From Rhodosorus marinus (Eukaryota > Rhodophyta > Stylonematophyceae > Stylonematales > Stylonemataceae): 64,000 nucleotides of DNA. The notes beneath the pieces were generated by a model, which had not been told where the DNA came from, did no database searches, and was given only the letters and a program-made list of their open reading frames with translations. The translations under genes were made by a program, and so were the position numbers. Location: positions 1,860,001 to 1,924,000 of the forward strand of contig JAMWBK010000005.1 of NCBI GenBank assembly GCA_029953675.1, read 5' to 3'. Shown here one piece after another: positions 21,813-32,499 of the stretch. Position 1 is the first letter of the stretch. Each line of letters begins with the position of its first letter.

Positions 21813-22777
21813 GCTGTACAGTCTATTCTCCACCTGGCATCGTGCAGTCGTGATCCCCATGAATTGCCATCCCAATTTTCAGGGTTCGCCAACTAAATGT
21901 CGCTCCACGAATCGTCTAACACACACACATCATTCCCGAAACTAGTTGGAAGTTATGGTAGTCTTCCATGGTCGGAGAAGCAGCCACTAAGGAGCATATC
22001 GGAGGAGACTTCGAGATAGGATTGCTGTCACCATAGTTCACGCAAGTCATCCAGCTCCAATGTGTTGTAGACTCGTGTGGGTCCCTATCAACTCGGCAGC
22101 GCACATCGGGACTCAAATCTTGGGTTCGTACAGATATCAATGCTAGAAACGTTAGCCTGTAAGCCCTGAGTGTAGCCACCCCCGTCCATCCTCCCCAAGT
22201 CTCAGACAGCTCCCCCAAGTCCAAAGATCTCCTCTCATCCATTGGAATGAGCATCCATCCCCTTCCATCGATTATACGACAAACCCAATCGGAAATTAAT
22301 ATAACAAAATTTCCAAAAACTCAAATCCATATCGAAATCTTAATCGGGTTGGAAACAAAAAGGCAATCAGGAGTTATAATTCCCGCGTAAAACTTATTTG
22401 GCGCTTGCATCACTATTTTGATGCATCCAAATAGTGTGGATGGTCCAGATCTTGAAAGCTCTGAACTACATGAGTTGAGTGCGCTCAGAGTCTTCTTGTT
22501 GGTTTTGTTTGGAAGCCGTTTTGGGAAGTTGGTTTGGTGGGAAGGAGGAAGATGATGGGGTGCTGAGGAAGGCGCTTGTGCTTGGGAGGGAGGGAGGGAG
22601 AGAATGAGTAAGGGAGGGAGGGCCATTTACATAGCTCATTCCGGTTATGTGGGGAATAACGTCGAAGGAAAGGGTTCCTGTTAGTCTGGGCAGTATTTAG
22701 GCCGCTTGAGTGTTTGTGTGCGTTTTTTTGTTTCCTGAGAACTCTGTTGGCTTGTGTGTTATTTGGATAGTGGAAAA

Positions 22778-25089
22778 ATGTTTTACTCTCAGTATATTTT
22801 GACAAGGAGGGGCCCGCTGTCGAAGATATGGCTCGCCGCGCATATGCAGAACAAGCTGACGAAGACGATGGTCTTCAGTATCGATCTCGTGAAAGCATGT
22901 GGTACGTATACAAGTCATTGGGTTTCAAGTCTGTAGGTTCGGGTTTGATCACTATGAGTACCAACCTAGGAGTTTCGTGTCTTTTCTTTCATATCTTTAG
23001 AAAAAATTATTGCTCCCGAAGCCCCCATGGCACTGAGGCTGACTAGCAACCTTCTCTTGGGAGCTGTTCGAGTTTTTTCACGAAAGGCTCGATATCTCCT
23101 CAGCGACTGCTCAGACGCCGTTTCAAGAATCAAGCTTGCTTTTAAAATATCCACGGTCATTTGCTCCCTTCAAAAAACAACATCTTCGCTGGCTCGTTCA
23201 TTTGCGCTCTTTCAGCACATCCTCAACTGTTTCAAGCTTTCTTCTACCGCGTTCAGGCTCCAGTTGACCTTCCTCAAGACTCTACCACTGCTGCTTACGG
23301 TCAGGTAACTCTGGATGAAGCCACAGCTGACACAGTTCGTGATCGAGTAGCGTACGACATTGCTTTCGATAGAATGACGCAACTGCAACTGGAGCCCATG
23401 CTTCCGCTGGATCTGACCGGTGAGTTTCAAGCAGCCGAGGAGGATATCACTATGGCACCGGAGGCAGCATTCGAAGATGGGAATCTCCTGGAGACAGCAG
23501 AATTTGAGCTTGAGGGAAGGTGAGGCTGTTTCTGCCGTCCCCGATGGTTGCACAGAGACTGGATTCAGCGTTAGTAACTTGCGCGTTTCTACTGGCAAGG
23601 GCCGTGGTAAAAGTTGTGGACGAGGAGGCCCCGCTCATCTTCGAGCCGCTCAGAGCCTCTGCCGATGGCGACGGTAAGGCTTTTGAGGAGTCTCCTGAAA
23701 TCACTCGGAGAACCTCCGAACCGTCTTTTGCACATGCGGATGAGATAACACTGGAGACGCCGAGACTCAGCGACGGTGTAGTTCCAATGGAAATTGACGA
23801 GGAGTCACGGGCTCTTGAAAAGGAGACTCTAGACGTTTCGCTGCCGGGCACAACAGAAATTACGTTTTTGGAAGAACCAGGGATCGGGGATGATGATGGC
23901 ACCTACTTGCCAGTTCCAGATACTCCAGGTACGGAGGACCTACTGGATACTCCGGTAACGATACGACCGCGCAGACGGCGGAGATTAGTTCCAGCTAGGT
24001 TCGATCAAGAACCAGAAATTTCAGATTCTGCCCTCCGGACTGGCAGGAGAAACGCGTCGGCGCTGAAAAGAACCCCAAAGAAGAGACAGAGAATTGAGGC
24101 ATCCGTGCTGTCCACCGATGAGCTGCTGCAGTCCTCTCTGCTGCGCCAGGGAAAAGAACTCGCTGTTTTCTATTCCAAGTGCCTGAAGGCTGGGATGGAC
24201 TCTGTTGCCTCCAAGCGCGCCATGATTGAAACTCCAGAGGTAGCACGTGCGGGACGGGACAGGCGTGAAGAATCTGAAACCGGACTTGAGCCACAACTAA
24301 CTCCTCTTGAAGAGGAGAAGACCGCTGACCTCAGCGTGGAGCTTGCACGCGACACTCCAGTTCATGTCGACCAGCCTGAGCTGGCTCTAGAAGCCTCACC
24401 TCCGTTTGCAACTGGCGAAGGTTTCGAGTCTTCACCCGCAAAGGATGATGCACTTTCGCCTGTTGGTGCGCCAAAGATCTCCGTACCAAATGCCCAAAGC
24501 CATCCAAACCTCCAACCGGTCTAAAAGAGTATTTTTTTCTCACTTCTAACTGAGCAGTCGCGGAGCCCGTGCCGGAGCTTCCGCTTGAGTTGGAGATCTT
24601 CGCTTCTCCTCGCGCAGCAAGTCCCATTCCAGCTGATCTGGAGGTTGCAGGATCTGGCGCCGAACACCGTGAACGCGTTACCCTTACTGAGGTAATCGAT
24701 CGATACTTGTTTCTCTCACCACTGACCTGCAATGGGCACCCAGCACTGTTTGTATAGTCACTCATGCTTTCTGTCTCTCTCGCGTTTTGCTCATTAACCA
24801 GATCGCGCTCACCAGCGTAGAGGCCAGAGCAGCGGACCTGAGAAGCGCCCGGCAGGCGAAGCTCGCTAGTCTTTTGGACCGTGCATTCGAGTCATCTGAA
24901 CCGGAACTGAATTTCACGAACATGCTGAGAGAAGAGAAGCGAGCTCAACCGAAAACTTCTCGCCGCACGGCGGCCAGAACATTTCTGGAGCTCGTCACAT
25001 ACGCTTCAAACGCAAAAGATGTTTCTCTGTCGCAGGCTGAGCCATACTCTGATATACTCATAGGGAGGTTGAACGCGGTGACTGCGTAG
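22778..25089 (+). CDS. RAD21: RAD21/SCC1 cohesin kleisin subunit
   Basis: Six exons, join(22778..22901,23001..23155,23257..23519,23600..24465,24558..24691,24802..25089); 609 residues. The kleisin N-domain is unmistakable: MFYSQYILTRRGPLSKIWLA, then MALRLTSNLLLGAVRVFSRK and ARYLLSDCSDAVSRIKLAF. The middle is acidic and unstructured, with a basic patch (RPRRRRRLVPARF) and many Ser/Glu, as in other RAD21 proteins. Exon 6 encodes the C-terminal winged helix (ARTFLELVTYASNAKDVSLSQAEPY) that contacts the SMC1 head. It would close the cohesin ring for sister-chromatid cohesion. A meiotic REC8 is less likely because of the N-terminal match, but not excluded. The second intron has ambiguous borders. 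Confidence 0.92.
23147..23256 (+). other. RAD21 intron 2 with ambiguous AT-AC or GT-AG borders
   Basis: Two 101-nt introns fit equally in frame. One is 23156-23256, with a weak donor GTCATT and acceptor TTCAG. The other is 23147-23247, with borders ATATCC...AC, which matches the core of the minor (U12-type) AT-AC donor, and a TCCTCAAC at 23220-23227 that matches the U12 branch-site consensus at seven of eight positions, 21 nt from the AC end. The resulting proteins differ only by IST versus RVQ before APVDLPQ. Confidence 0.55.
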
Positions 25090-25531
25090 TTCGTGCAAAC
25101 GGACGCAAGATCTGGAGCTTTGGAATGCTCTGTCTTTCTTATGTAAACTAACGTTACCCATCCTAATTAGCTAGTCCCGCCTGACGAGAGTGCTCCGGAA
25201 AGCCGCGGCCAATGCATGAAGTAGTTCTCCGCAGACGTCAAAGGTGAGGGATCGACCTAGATAGACTTTTCCAGTAGCCCTACACATCGCGCTAGCTGCT
25301 TGGGCGACATCCAGGGTCAAGACAGTGTTCCGGGTAACAGGAGTGACGGTGTGTCATGTGCTCGGGAACAATGACTGTCGCAAACAACGATTTTCATGTA
25401 GTTTTACTCAGCCTACTCTCTGAAACGGTTTTGAGCTTTCCAACGAACGCTTTCCAACGATACTTTTCAAGCTCAGGGATTTTCTTCTGCGTGTAAAAAA
25501 AGTACATGTTGCTTTCGCGAGCGACAGTTGC
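25090..25531. other. 3' intergenic region between convergent genes
   Basis: About 440 bases between the ends of RAD21 (+) and the phosphorylase gene (-). No gene or repeat is seen. Confidence 0.4.
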
Positions 25532-28451
25532 TCATACAGTCTTGTATGCCACCGAACTCGGAACAAATGGAGTCGCCTCCAGATTCCAAATTTGTTCTCC
25601 GTATTCACGAATGGTACGATCAGATGAGAACTTGCCCATCCTCGCGACGCTCGTAATCGTCTTCTTCACCCAGCTGGTCTGGTTCTTGTACTCCTCATCA
25701 ACTCTGGCTTGAGCATCCATGTATGACGAAAAGTCGCGCGTAACAAGGTAGTAATCGTTGTAAGGCTGCAAGTTCTTCAGCAGAGGTTCCGAGACATCCT
25801 TCCCGCAGTATTTATTTGCCTCGATCTGCTTCATCGCTTCCTGCAACCGGCTGTCAGTGTGCTGATAGCCTCCATACTTGAGCTCATTACGCGCACGGTC
25901 GATCTGTTGCGTGATAGAGACGGAGAAGAGCGTCAGTGTGAGATCTACATCAACCTCGTGTGAAGAAAAATGAACAATCCAGTCTCACCTCTTCCTCGAG
26001 CAGTCCGAAGATGAACATGTTGTCGTTTCCAATTTCCTCGCGGATTTCGATATTTGCGCCGTCCATGGTACCAATGATCAACCCTCCATTCATTACGAAC
26101 TTCATGTTCGAAGTTCCTGATGCCTCCATTCCAGCTGTAGAAATATGCTGCGAAATATCATTGGCGGGGATGATATCCTCTGCAAGCGTCACGTTGTAGT
26201 TGGTCATGAAGAAGACCTTGAGCAGGTCTCCGACATCCTTGTCGTTGTTGACCACCTTGGATACACCGTTGATCAGACGAATGATATGCTTCGCGATAAC
26301 ATATCCAGCAGCGGCCTTTCCACCAATAATGCACACACGGGGAACGCATTCCTCCTTTTCAGCGGGGGTCATTCGCTTGATAGCGTTGTACCGGCAGATG
26401 ATTGAGAGTACGTTCATAAGCTGTCGCTTGTACTCGTGAATACGCTTGACCTGAATATCGAACATGGCGTCAGTGCTAACTTCAACCCCAAATTCTTTCT
26501 TGATCCGCTCAGCAACACGCTTCTTGTTAGTGCGCTTCGCCTCGCGGAACTCGCGCTGCATATCAGCGCTATCAACAAACTGCTCTAGGCCGCGGCACAG
26601 TTCATAGTTGGAAACCCACTCGTCAGTCTCCAGCCATCGGGAGATAACCTCAGACAGGGCCGGGTTGGCACTCTGCATCCACCGACGGGGGGTAACTCCG
26701 TTGGTCATGTTCAAGAACTTATCGGGCTGCTCCTTGTAGAAATCTGGGAACAACCTGGACTTGACGAGCCCAGAATGAATCGCAGCGACACCGTTTACGT
26801 GGTGGGAACCGACCACAGCAAGCACTGCCATACGAACCATCTTCGGGAAGCCCTCCTCGATGATGCTCATTCTCATCAGCTTGTCACCATCGCCAGGGTA
26901 CTTCTTCACCACCTCCTCCAGGTGACGTCTGTTGATTTCGTAGATAATTTGCATATGTCTCGGCAGCAGCTTCTCCACGAGGTCCACAGACCACCTCTCC
27001 AGAGCCTCCGGGAGGACGGTGTGGTTCGTGTAAGAGAACACCTTCGTTGTGGTTGCCCAGGCGGCACTCCAACCCATACTCTCGTGGTCCATGAAAATCC
27101 TCATCAGCTCTGCAATTCCGATAGTTGGGTGAGTGTCATTCAACTGGATTGCAACCTTAGTATGCAGCTCGGTGAGCGGCCTATCCTTCTTCTTGAAACG
27201 TCGAACGACGTCCTGAAGGGTTGCAGATACGAAGAAGTGCTGCTGCTTCAAACGCAGTTCCTTGCCCGCCTCAGTCGCATCGTTAGGATACAGAACAGAC
27301 GAGATCTTTTCAGCTGCCTCCTTCGACGCAACCGCAGAGTAGTAGTCTCCTCGAGAGAAAGAGTCGAGGTCAAACTCAGATGCAGGTGTTGCGGACCACA
27401 ACCGAAGGTTCAGAGTGTTGTACGTGTCGTATCCCGGAATAGGTGAGTCATACGCAATTGCGGTCACGACCTCCCCGCCCTGCCACTCGTAATGCTTTCC
27501 GTTGTGCTTGATCTCTCCATAGAACCTGACCGGATACTTCACGTCCAGACGTTCAATCTCCCAAGGGTTGCCTGCCGTCAGCCAATAGTCCGGAATCTCA
27601 ATCTGGTACCCCTCCTTAGAGATCCTCTGTTCGAACATGCCGTACTTGTAGCGAATACCGTAGCCCCAAGCTGGATAGTTGATGGTTGCGAGAGAGTCCA
27701 TGAAGCATGCGGCGAGTCTGCCAAGACCTCCATTTCCGAGACCCGGATCCCTCTCCTGGTGCTCAACCTCATCAAGGTCGAAACCGAGCTTCTTCAGAGC
27801 TCCTTGGTACTGGCTCTCAATTCCCAGATTGAGAAGAGCGTTATTCAAGTACCTCCCCATCAAGAATTCCATGGAAAGATAGTAGACACGCTTCACATCC
27901 TTCTCGGTGAAGTACTGTTGCGTGTCGTTCCAGGACTCGATCAAACGATCGCGAACGGAGTAGGCGGTGGCCTGATAGGCATGCTGCTCGTCAAAGTTGT
28001 ACTTCGTCCTTGCAAGCGTGTACTCTACATGGTTCACGATCTGCTTCAAGATAGAGTCCACGTCTGGCGGATGAATTACATGACGAAGGAAAGAAGGAGA
28101 CTACGCTCAGGAGCGGACTCTCACAACTGTGAAAAATTTCTGCAACGATCGCCTTACCGCGTGGCAGATACTGAGTCATGATATTGTGGATAATCTTATC
28201 CTTCTCACTAACCTCCACAGCAGCATCCTGTGGTGTAGTGTGGCCAGTGGCCGTCGCATGATAACGAGCCTCGGGCGCGGAAACCTTCCCCGCCGCTGAT
28301 CAAAGCAAAAACAGAGGCAAGGAACGAAGCGTCAGCATCAACGAGAGCCGTCTTCACAAATTCAAAACGCCCATTCCCCAAAGTCCGGCGTTTTCCGATC
28401 ACATCGTAGCTTACCCAAATCTTGGAATGACGCTGTCCTCTTCCCCTGCAT
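25532..28451 (-). CDS. Glycogen/floridean-starch phosphorylase (GT35)
   Basis: Four exons, complement(join(25532..25903,25989..28063,28158..28295,28415..28451)), introns 85, 94 and 119 nt; 873 residues. Signature blocks include [83 protein letters not shown], and the pyridoxal-phosphate site [15 protein letters not shown] with its Schiff-base Lys. It phosphorolyses alpha-1,4-glucan to glucose-1-phosphate. There is no large insertion of the plastid L type and no obvious transit peptide (N terminus [12 protein letters not shown]), so a cytosolic enzyme is likely, as in organisms storing glycogen or floridean starch outside plastids. The first 12-residue exon rests on splice phase and the ATG. 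Upstream coding strand is G-rich (28520-28545). Confidence 0.95.
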
Positions 28452-30477
28452 TTTTGTTGATCCAACCTTGAAACCAACCCTCCACACACACCCACAAAAC
28501 AAAACAAAAAAAAAAACAAAAAACCCAACCCTCCCGCTCCGACCTTAGCAACTTGAGCAATCTACAACAACCCCATCATAGCAACTTTTGAATCTTCACG
28601 TTTGACTACCCACTCAAGCAGCCCCTCTTCCGGCAACGGCTTCTCACTTCCAAGAGCAAAGCAAAAAAAAAAATCGGTTTTTTGCCGCTGATTTAACCTA
28701 AGAAAGGAAAACGGAATCAAATGTCCCGCCTCCATTTTCCCTACCCCTTAGCATCATCCATATTGATTTCTAAATGTCAATTTAATTAATTTTATGGGGG
28801 GTATAATATATCAGTCTATTGCTAATAGATCTTCTTTCCTGAGAACAATACAAACATTCGTATTTATACTGATAAATTTTACCCCTTTTTGCTTTTAAGA
28901 ACTCGGGGTGTTGTAAATTTTTATACCCCCTTTTCTCGTCCCCAAACTCCCCACCCCCGGCTTTCCGCTCTTTTTGCCGTGCACGCCCGCAAAAGGAAAT
29001 ATTATATGAAAAAGAAACAAAAAAAAAAACTATCGGACAAATGCGACATGCCTACAGACTAGATTGGATGTTCTGAAATCTTCATGAAATTTAAGATGTC
29101 TCAGCAAATAGGTGTAGTTCTCTGCACTTCATTGGTCGACAGTCTGGGACACATCTAAATATTTAATAAAAACCGATTCCGTTAGAACTGGGCAGGGCTA
29201 TTAACCAATGAACATTGAGAATTATTCACATTTAGTTAGGGGTGCCCCCGCCTCTTCAGTTTCCGATCTAGAATTTAGCAAACCTGTCAGTGAGGATGTT
29301 CATTTTTGAAATAAAGGGGGATATAAATTGCTTAATTCATTTTTTATGTCGGAAAGAAAGAAGTTTGCCTACCCCTAAATTTCGTTTTCAGATGTTGGTG
29401 AACATGTTCCGTACCCTCTTGATAAGGAGTTTAACTATAAAAAATCTACGCCGGCCATTGGCGCTGGGGTATGATTGGACGATGTTATAGCGAAATCGGG
29501 TCTGATGAATGAAACTCTCATTAAAAAAAAGATCTAATCGCCTCGTTAAGAATCCTAATTTGGATATTATGTGTTTGAGTGAAAGGTGTAAAAAAAACGC
29601 GTCTGTTGGGAGGAGGGGGGGGAAGTTGGATTTCCCTTGCTCTGGACTTCCAAGAGTTCGGCTACGACGTGTTCTTGTGCTATACGTATTTTGAAATCAG
29701 TTTGAAGGGGGTTCATTCATCATATCGATGAGAGTATGTGTCCCATTCCGACTCGGAAAGGTCGAAGTGGTTGTGTTAGAGAATCATGATATTGGTACAC
29801 ACATCGGTCGCAGTCGGGAGTGTCCAAAGACCTTTTGCAGAAATGCTCAAGATCGGGGGTTTACCACGGTGACCGGTGCACGTTGTCTCCTAAAGAAATC
29901 GGTTATCTATTCTTTTGCTGGCTTTGGCCTTACCGAGATAGTCGTGTATTTTTGCCCTTCTGAATGTTCGGCCTCGGTGTGGCCGTCTACAGGCCCGTCG
30001 AATTCACGGGCTAAAAGTTTTGAGGTCCTCAACCGAGGCTGTAATTCGGATGCTGTCCCCTCCCAGACATGCACAATCGGATCAACTGCGTTCGTTTTTA
30101 GAGTTTGGAGCCGACGAACGAGACCGTACAAGCGTATGAACGTATAAACAACCTAAAAACCATATTGTATATTGGTACAGTTCCGTCAAAGCTCTGATCG
30201 CGACCACTACCCGCCTCCAAGAATCGTGTCTGCTCATTACGCACTTGGAATTGTGCCTAAATGGGTTGACTACTATTGTGACAAAACCTTTTCCCTCATG
30301 CTGATCGAATTCGGGAAAACACCTTTTCTACCATCGGCGCACAGGCTACTACTTCGCCGCTATCCGATCCGCCTTTCAATCAACGAGCACCGCTCGCGAA
30401 GATTCTTAACGAACAAATCGCGTTTTCGAGGCGTCAGAAATGCAAAGCGCCTCGCCAAATTCCCTCGATGCCAACAT

Positions 30478-30510
30478 CGATGGAAATTGAAGCTACTTCA
30501 ATTTCCATCG
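30478..30510. repeat. Perfect 15-bp inverted repeat, 3-nt loop
   Basis: Arms 30478-30492 (cgatggaaattgaag) and 30496-30510 are exact reverse complements with loop cta. Confidence 0.92.
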
Positions 30511-31197
30511 CAGAAAAATGATTGCGATGATATCCGCTTTGGGCATTAAACAAAAAGCTTTTCGTGTAGAAATCCGGGCAAAAATCTTCAAAATCTGATT
30601 CAAAGATACTCTGAAATGTTAAAGTATTTAGATCATCGCGGGAAATAAAACTATATCATTGGTTAATTGTGGCTAAATCGTGGTTTCGTTGGTTATAAAA
30701 TATATCATTGACCTATGATTTCTTATTTTCCTGATAGCACCACTGAAACAACTATTCTCGGAAAGATTCAGCAGAGAAGATCCGGAGAGCCACATAAAGC
30801 GGTCCTTGCGGTTGGGATGCTCAGCCTGTAGAACAATGCTTCAAGGAATCCGAGTTCAGGAATGATTCTCCCTGGGACGAAGAAGATATGTCCATTGTCA
30901 TAAGACTGTACGCCTAGTAGGGTGCATCCGAACAATTACAGAGCTGTTCTGTACAGCATGCGACCTTCAGAGCGTCGAAACGATTGTTAAATCGGATTTG
31001 AATTTATACGTTTCCGTGATTGTGGGACGCAATGTACAAACTCCTAGTTTGGATTCAGTTTGAGATGGAGCGTTCTGAATCGCCACCCCCTGAACTCTCC
31101 TCGGCACGCCTAATGTCTTGTCAGATGGTAAGCAAGTACTCGAGGCAGACTGTTCGCTTCGAGGAGCGCTGCAGCAGCATGGAGTTCGAAAGGCGTA

Positions 31198-31223
31198 TAG
31201 TCGTGCTTACTCAAGCACGACTA
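31198..31223. repeat. Perfect 11-bp inverted repeat, 4-nt loop
   Basis: Arms 31198-31208 (tagtcgtgctt) and 31213-31223 are exact reverse complements with loop actc. Confidence 0.9.
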
Positions 31224-31249
31224 CATAAGAGCAAAGTAGCTTGGAATAA

Positions 31250-31644
31250 TCAGCAGGTTGGCGCGGAAAGGGAAGGCAGTTCGGAAGAATCTCGAACTAT
31301 AGTTGCCCCCGAGACAAAGTAAACCGTCCATCGGAAGGGGGGGTGCGCGGAAGACGCTTTCATGCTTGCCCGAAAGCATGAAAGCGTCTTGACTTGTTTG
31401 GTCGGAGCGTAGTTTTTTACAGCCGCTTCAGACCGCTGGAGAAGCAGTCGAATACCAATGTCGGTCTCGATCTGGCGAGTTTCCATCGCAATACTTCCAA
31501 GGATTGACAAAGGATGCAGGTCTCGCTTGAGGTCATCAATCGCATCGTGCTCGAAAAACGTTGGCGCAAACCGCTGGATACGTATTCAGCATCCCTCCCC
31601 AATCTCGATTCCAGTTGAGGCCAGTCTTCGGGAGTGGTGGACAT
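31250..31644 (-). CDS. Possible small gene, frame interrupted at 31580
   Basis: ATG at 31644 begins a protein-like frame (MSTTPEDWPQLESRLGRDAE) that stops making sense after codon 21. A second frame, two bases offset, takes over at 31579 and stays open to 31250 (QRFAPTFFEHDAIDDLKRD, then ILGSIAMETRQIETDIGIR). Either two extra bases (GT at 31580-31581) break an old gene, or a 56-nt GT-AG intron (31526-31581) joins exon 31582..31644 to 31250..31525 in frame. No family is recognised. The last third of the frame is less protein-like and includes the 17-bp hairpin, so the real end may be earlier. Coding status is uncertain. Confidence 0.35.
31351..31390. repeat. Perfect 17-bp inverted repeat, 6-nt loop
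   Basis: Arms 31351-31367 (aagacgctttcatgctt) and 31374-31390 are exact reverse complements with loop gcccga. This is the longest perfect hairpin I found in the window. Confidence 0.95.
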
Positions 31645-31892
31645 AGGGTCACCGATCCACGCGATTCGCTCGAACCTTGCAAAAAAATACAAGAATCTCC
31701 GGATCTGGGGGGACGATGCCCAGCTTGAGGCGAGCAAATGTGAACGCTTGCCCAAAACTAACAGTAAAACCAAAACAACGACTAAGAAAAACTAGAATTA
31801 TTAAATTGACTAGCTCTCAATCAAAATAACTCCCAAAGATTTCGGCCTTGCAACAAGCCAAGGTTCTTTGCCCTAAAATTGAGCTGAACCCC

Positions 31893-32499
31893 TCAAAGAA
31901 CCGCGAGCGTGAAGCACAAAACGACGAACCGGAGGGACACCTCGATGACTATCGGGACAGACTGATGTGACACGGCCGATTTCAGGACGGTCATGTTACT
32001 GAGGGTTTCCTGGTACGCAACCTCTTTGCGGCGGCGCTTGATTAGAGCAGCCACACACGCTCCCGAGTTGATGGCAATAAATATCGCGAGGCAAGAGGGT
32101 ACATAGAGAAGAGTCAGGCCAGCGTACGGTGGTGTTTTGTTTTTTTTGAATCCTGGACAATTAGTGTACTCTGAAATCCGCTGACTTTCAAAAACAAAAC
32201 TAGAAAAATGTGACGTCAGAGAAAGAAAATGGTTTGTTTACGCATCATATCCCCCAAACGAGCATGATGAAATTTTTAATATTTCCTGATGGGGGAATCA
32301 GTCGACTCTGAAGGACTTGTTGCGGTGAACCCCCGCCAAAATCAATTTGCTTTAAAAAACTGTGATACTGGATGGGAATCTATTTTCTCCTGCGATTTCT
32401 GGGGAGGCGGTGGAACTGTTTTTTACTGTGAGCGCACCCATTTATCACCGCCATCGAACGGAAGGAAAGGACAGTCAATACGAGAAAATCTGTGATCAT
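31893..32499 (-). CDS. Small multi-pass membrane protein
   Basis: Two exons in the minimal model, complement(join(31893..32199,32438..32499)), 238-nt intron with donor GTGCGC and acceptor TTCTAG, phase 2; 122 residues. Exon 2 is open for 102 codons with no start of its own. Hydrophobic segments are MITDFLVLTVLSFRSMAVIN, LTLLYVPSCLAIFIAINSG and VPIVIEVSLRFVVLCFTLAVL, with a basic loop AALIKRRRKEV between the second and third; the protein ends at the last helix. The exon 1 frame continues upstream of the chosen ATG (EAYGAFAQGLLYTPLNN), so a longer N terminus from another exon is likely. I do not recognise the family. Hydropathy and phase support a real gene more than any homology does. Confidence 0.5.

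Larger units (their letters stand above)
20910..22777. other. Intergenic region with hairpins and one weak frame
   Basis: No recognised gene. It contains two perfect inverted repeats (listed separately). A frame at 21916-22242 (-) begins MDERRSLDLGELSETWGGW and has a hydrophobic-leaning segment (LRAYRLTFLALIS) followed by a GTACGA that could be a donor; this is too weak to call. The + strand is G-rich at 22580-22622 (repeated gggagggag) just upstream of the RAD21 gene, as seen before several other genes. Confidence 0.35.
28452..31249. other. Gene-poor, partly AT-rich region with hairpins
   Basis: 28,680-29,560 is AT-rich with homopolymer runs and no gene. At 29,776-30,152 both strands are open: + 29728-30147, and on - an exon-like frame 29934-30152 (LVRRLQTLKTNAVDPIVHVW) ending at a GTAAGG donor, followed after 44 nt by 29776-29889 (GHRGKPPILSISAKGLW) to a stop. 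I cannot identify either and do not call a gene. Two perfect hairpins occur here. 30,550-31,000 shows nothing. Confidence 0.3.

Noticed and set aside
26775-28181. Long open frames on the + strand (223 and 229 residues)
   Set aside because: They are antisense to the glycogen phosphorylase exons, whose conserved motifs leave no doubt about the coding strand.
30172-30549. 125-residue + strand frame
   Set aside because: It contains a perfect hairpin, has no recognisable motif and overlaps a minus-strand frame of similar quality, so no call was made.
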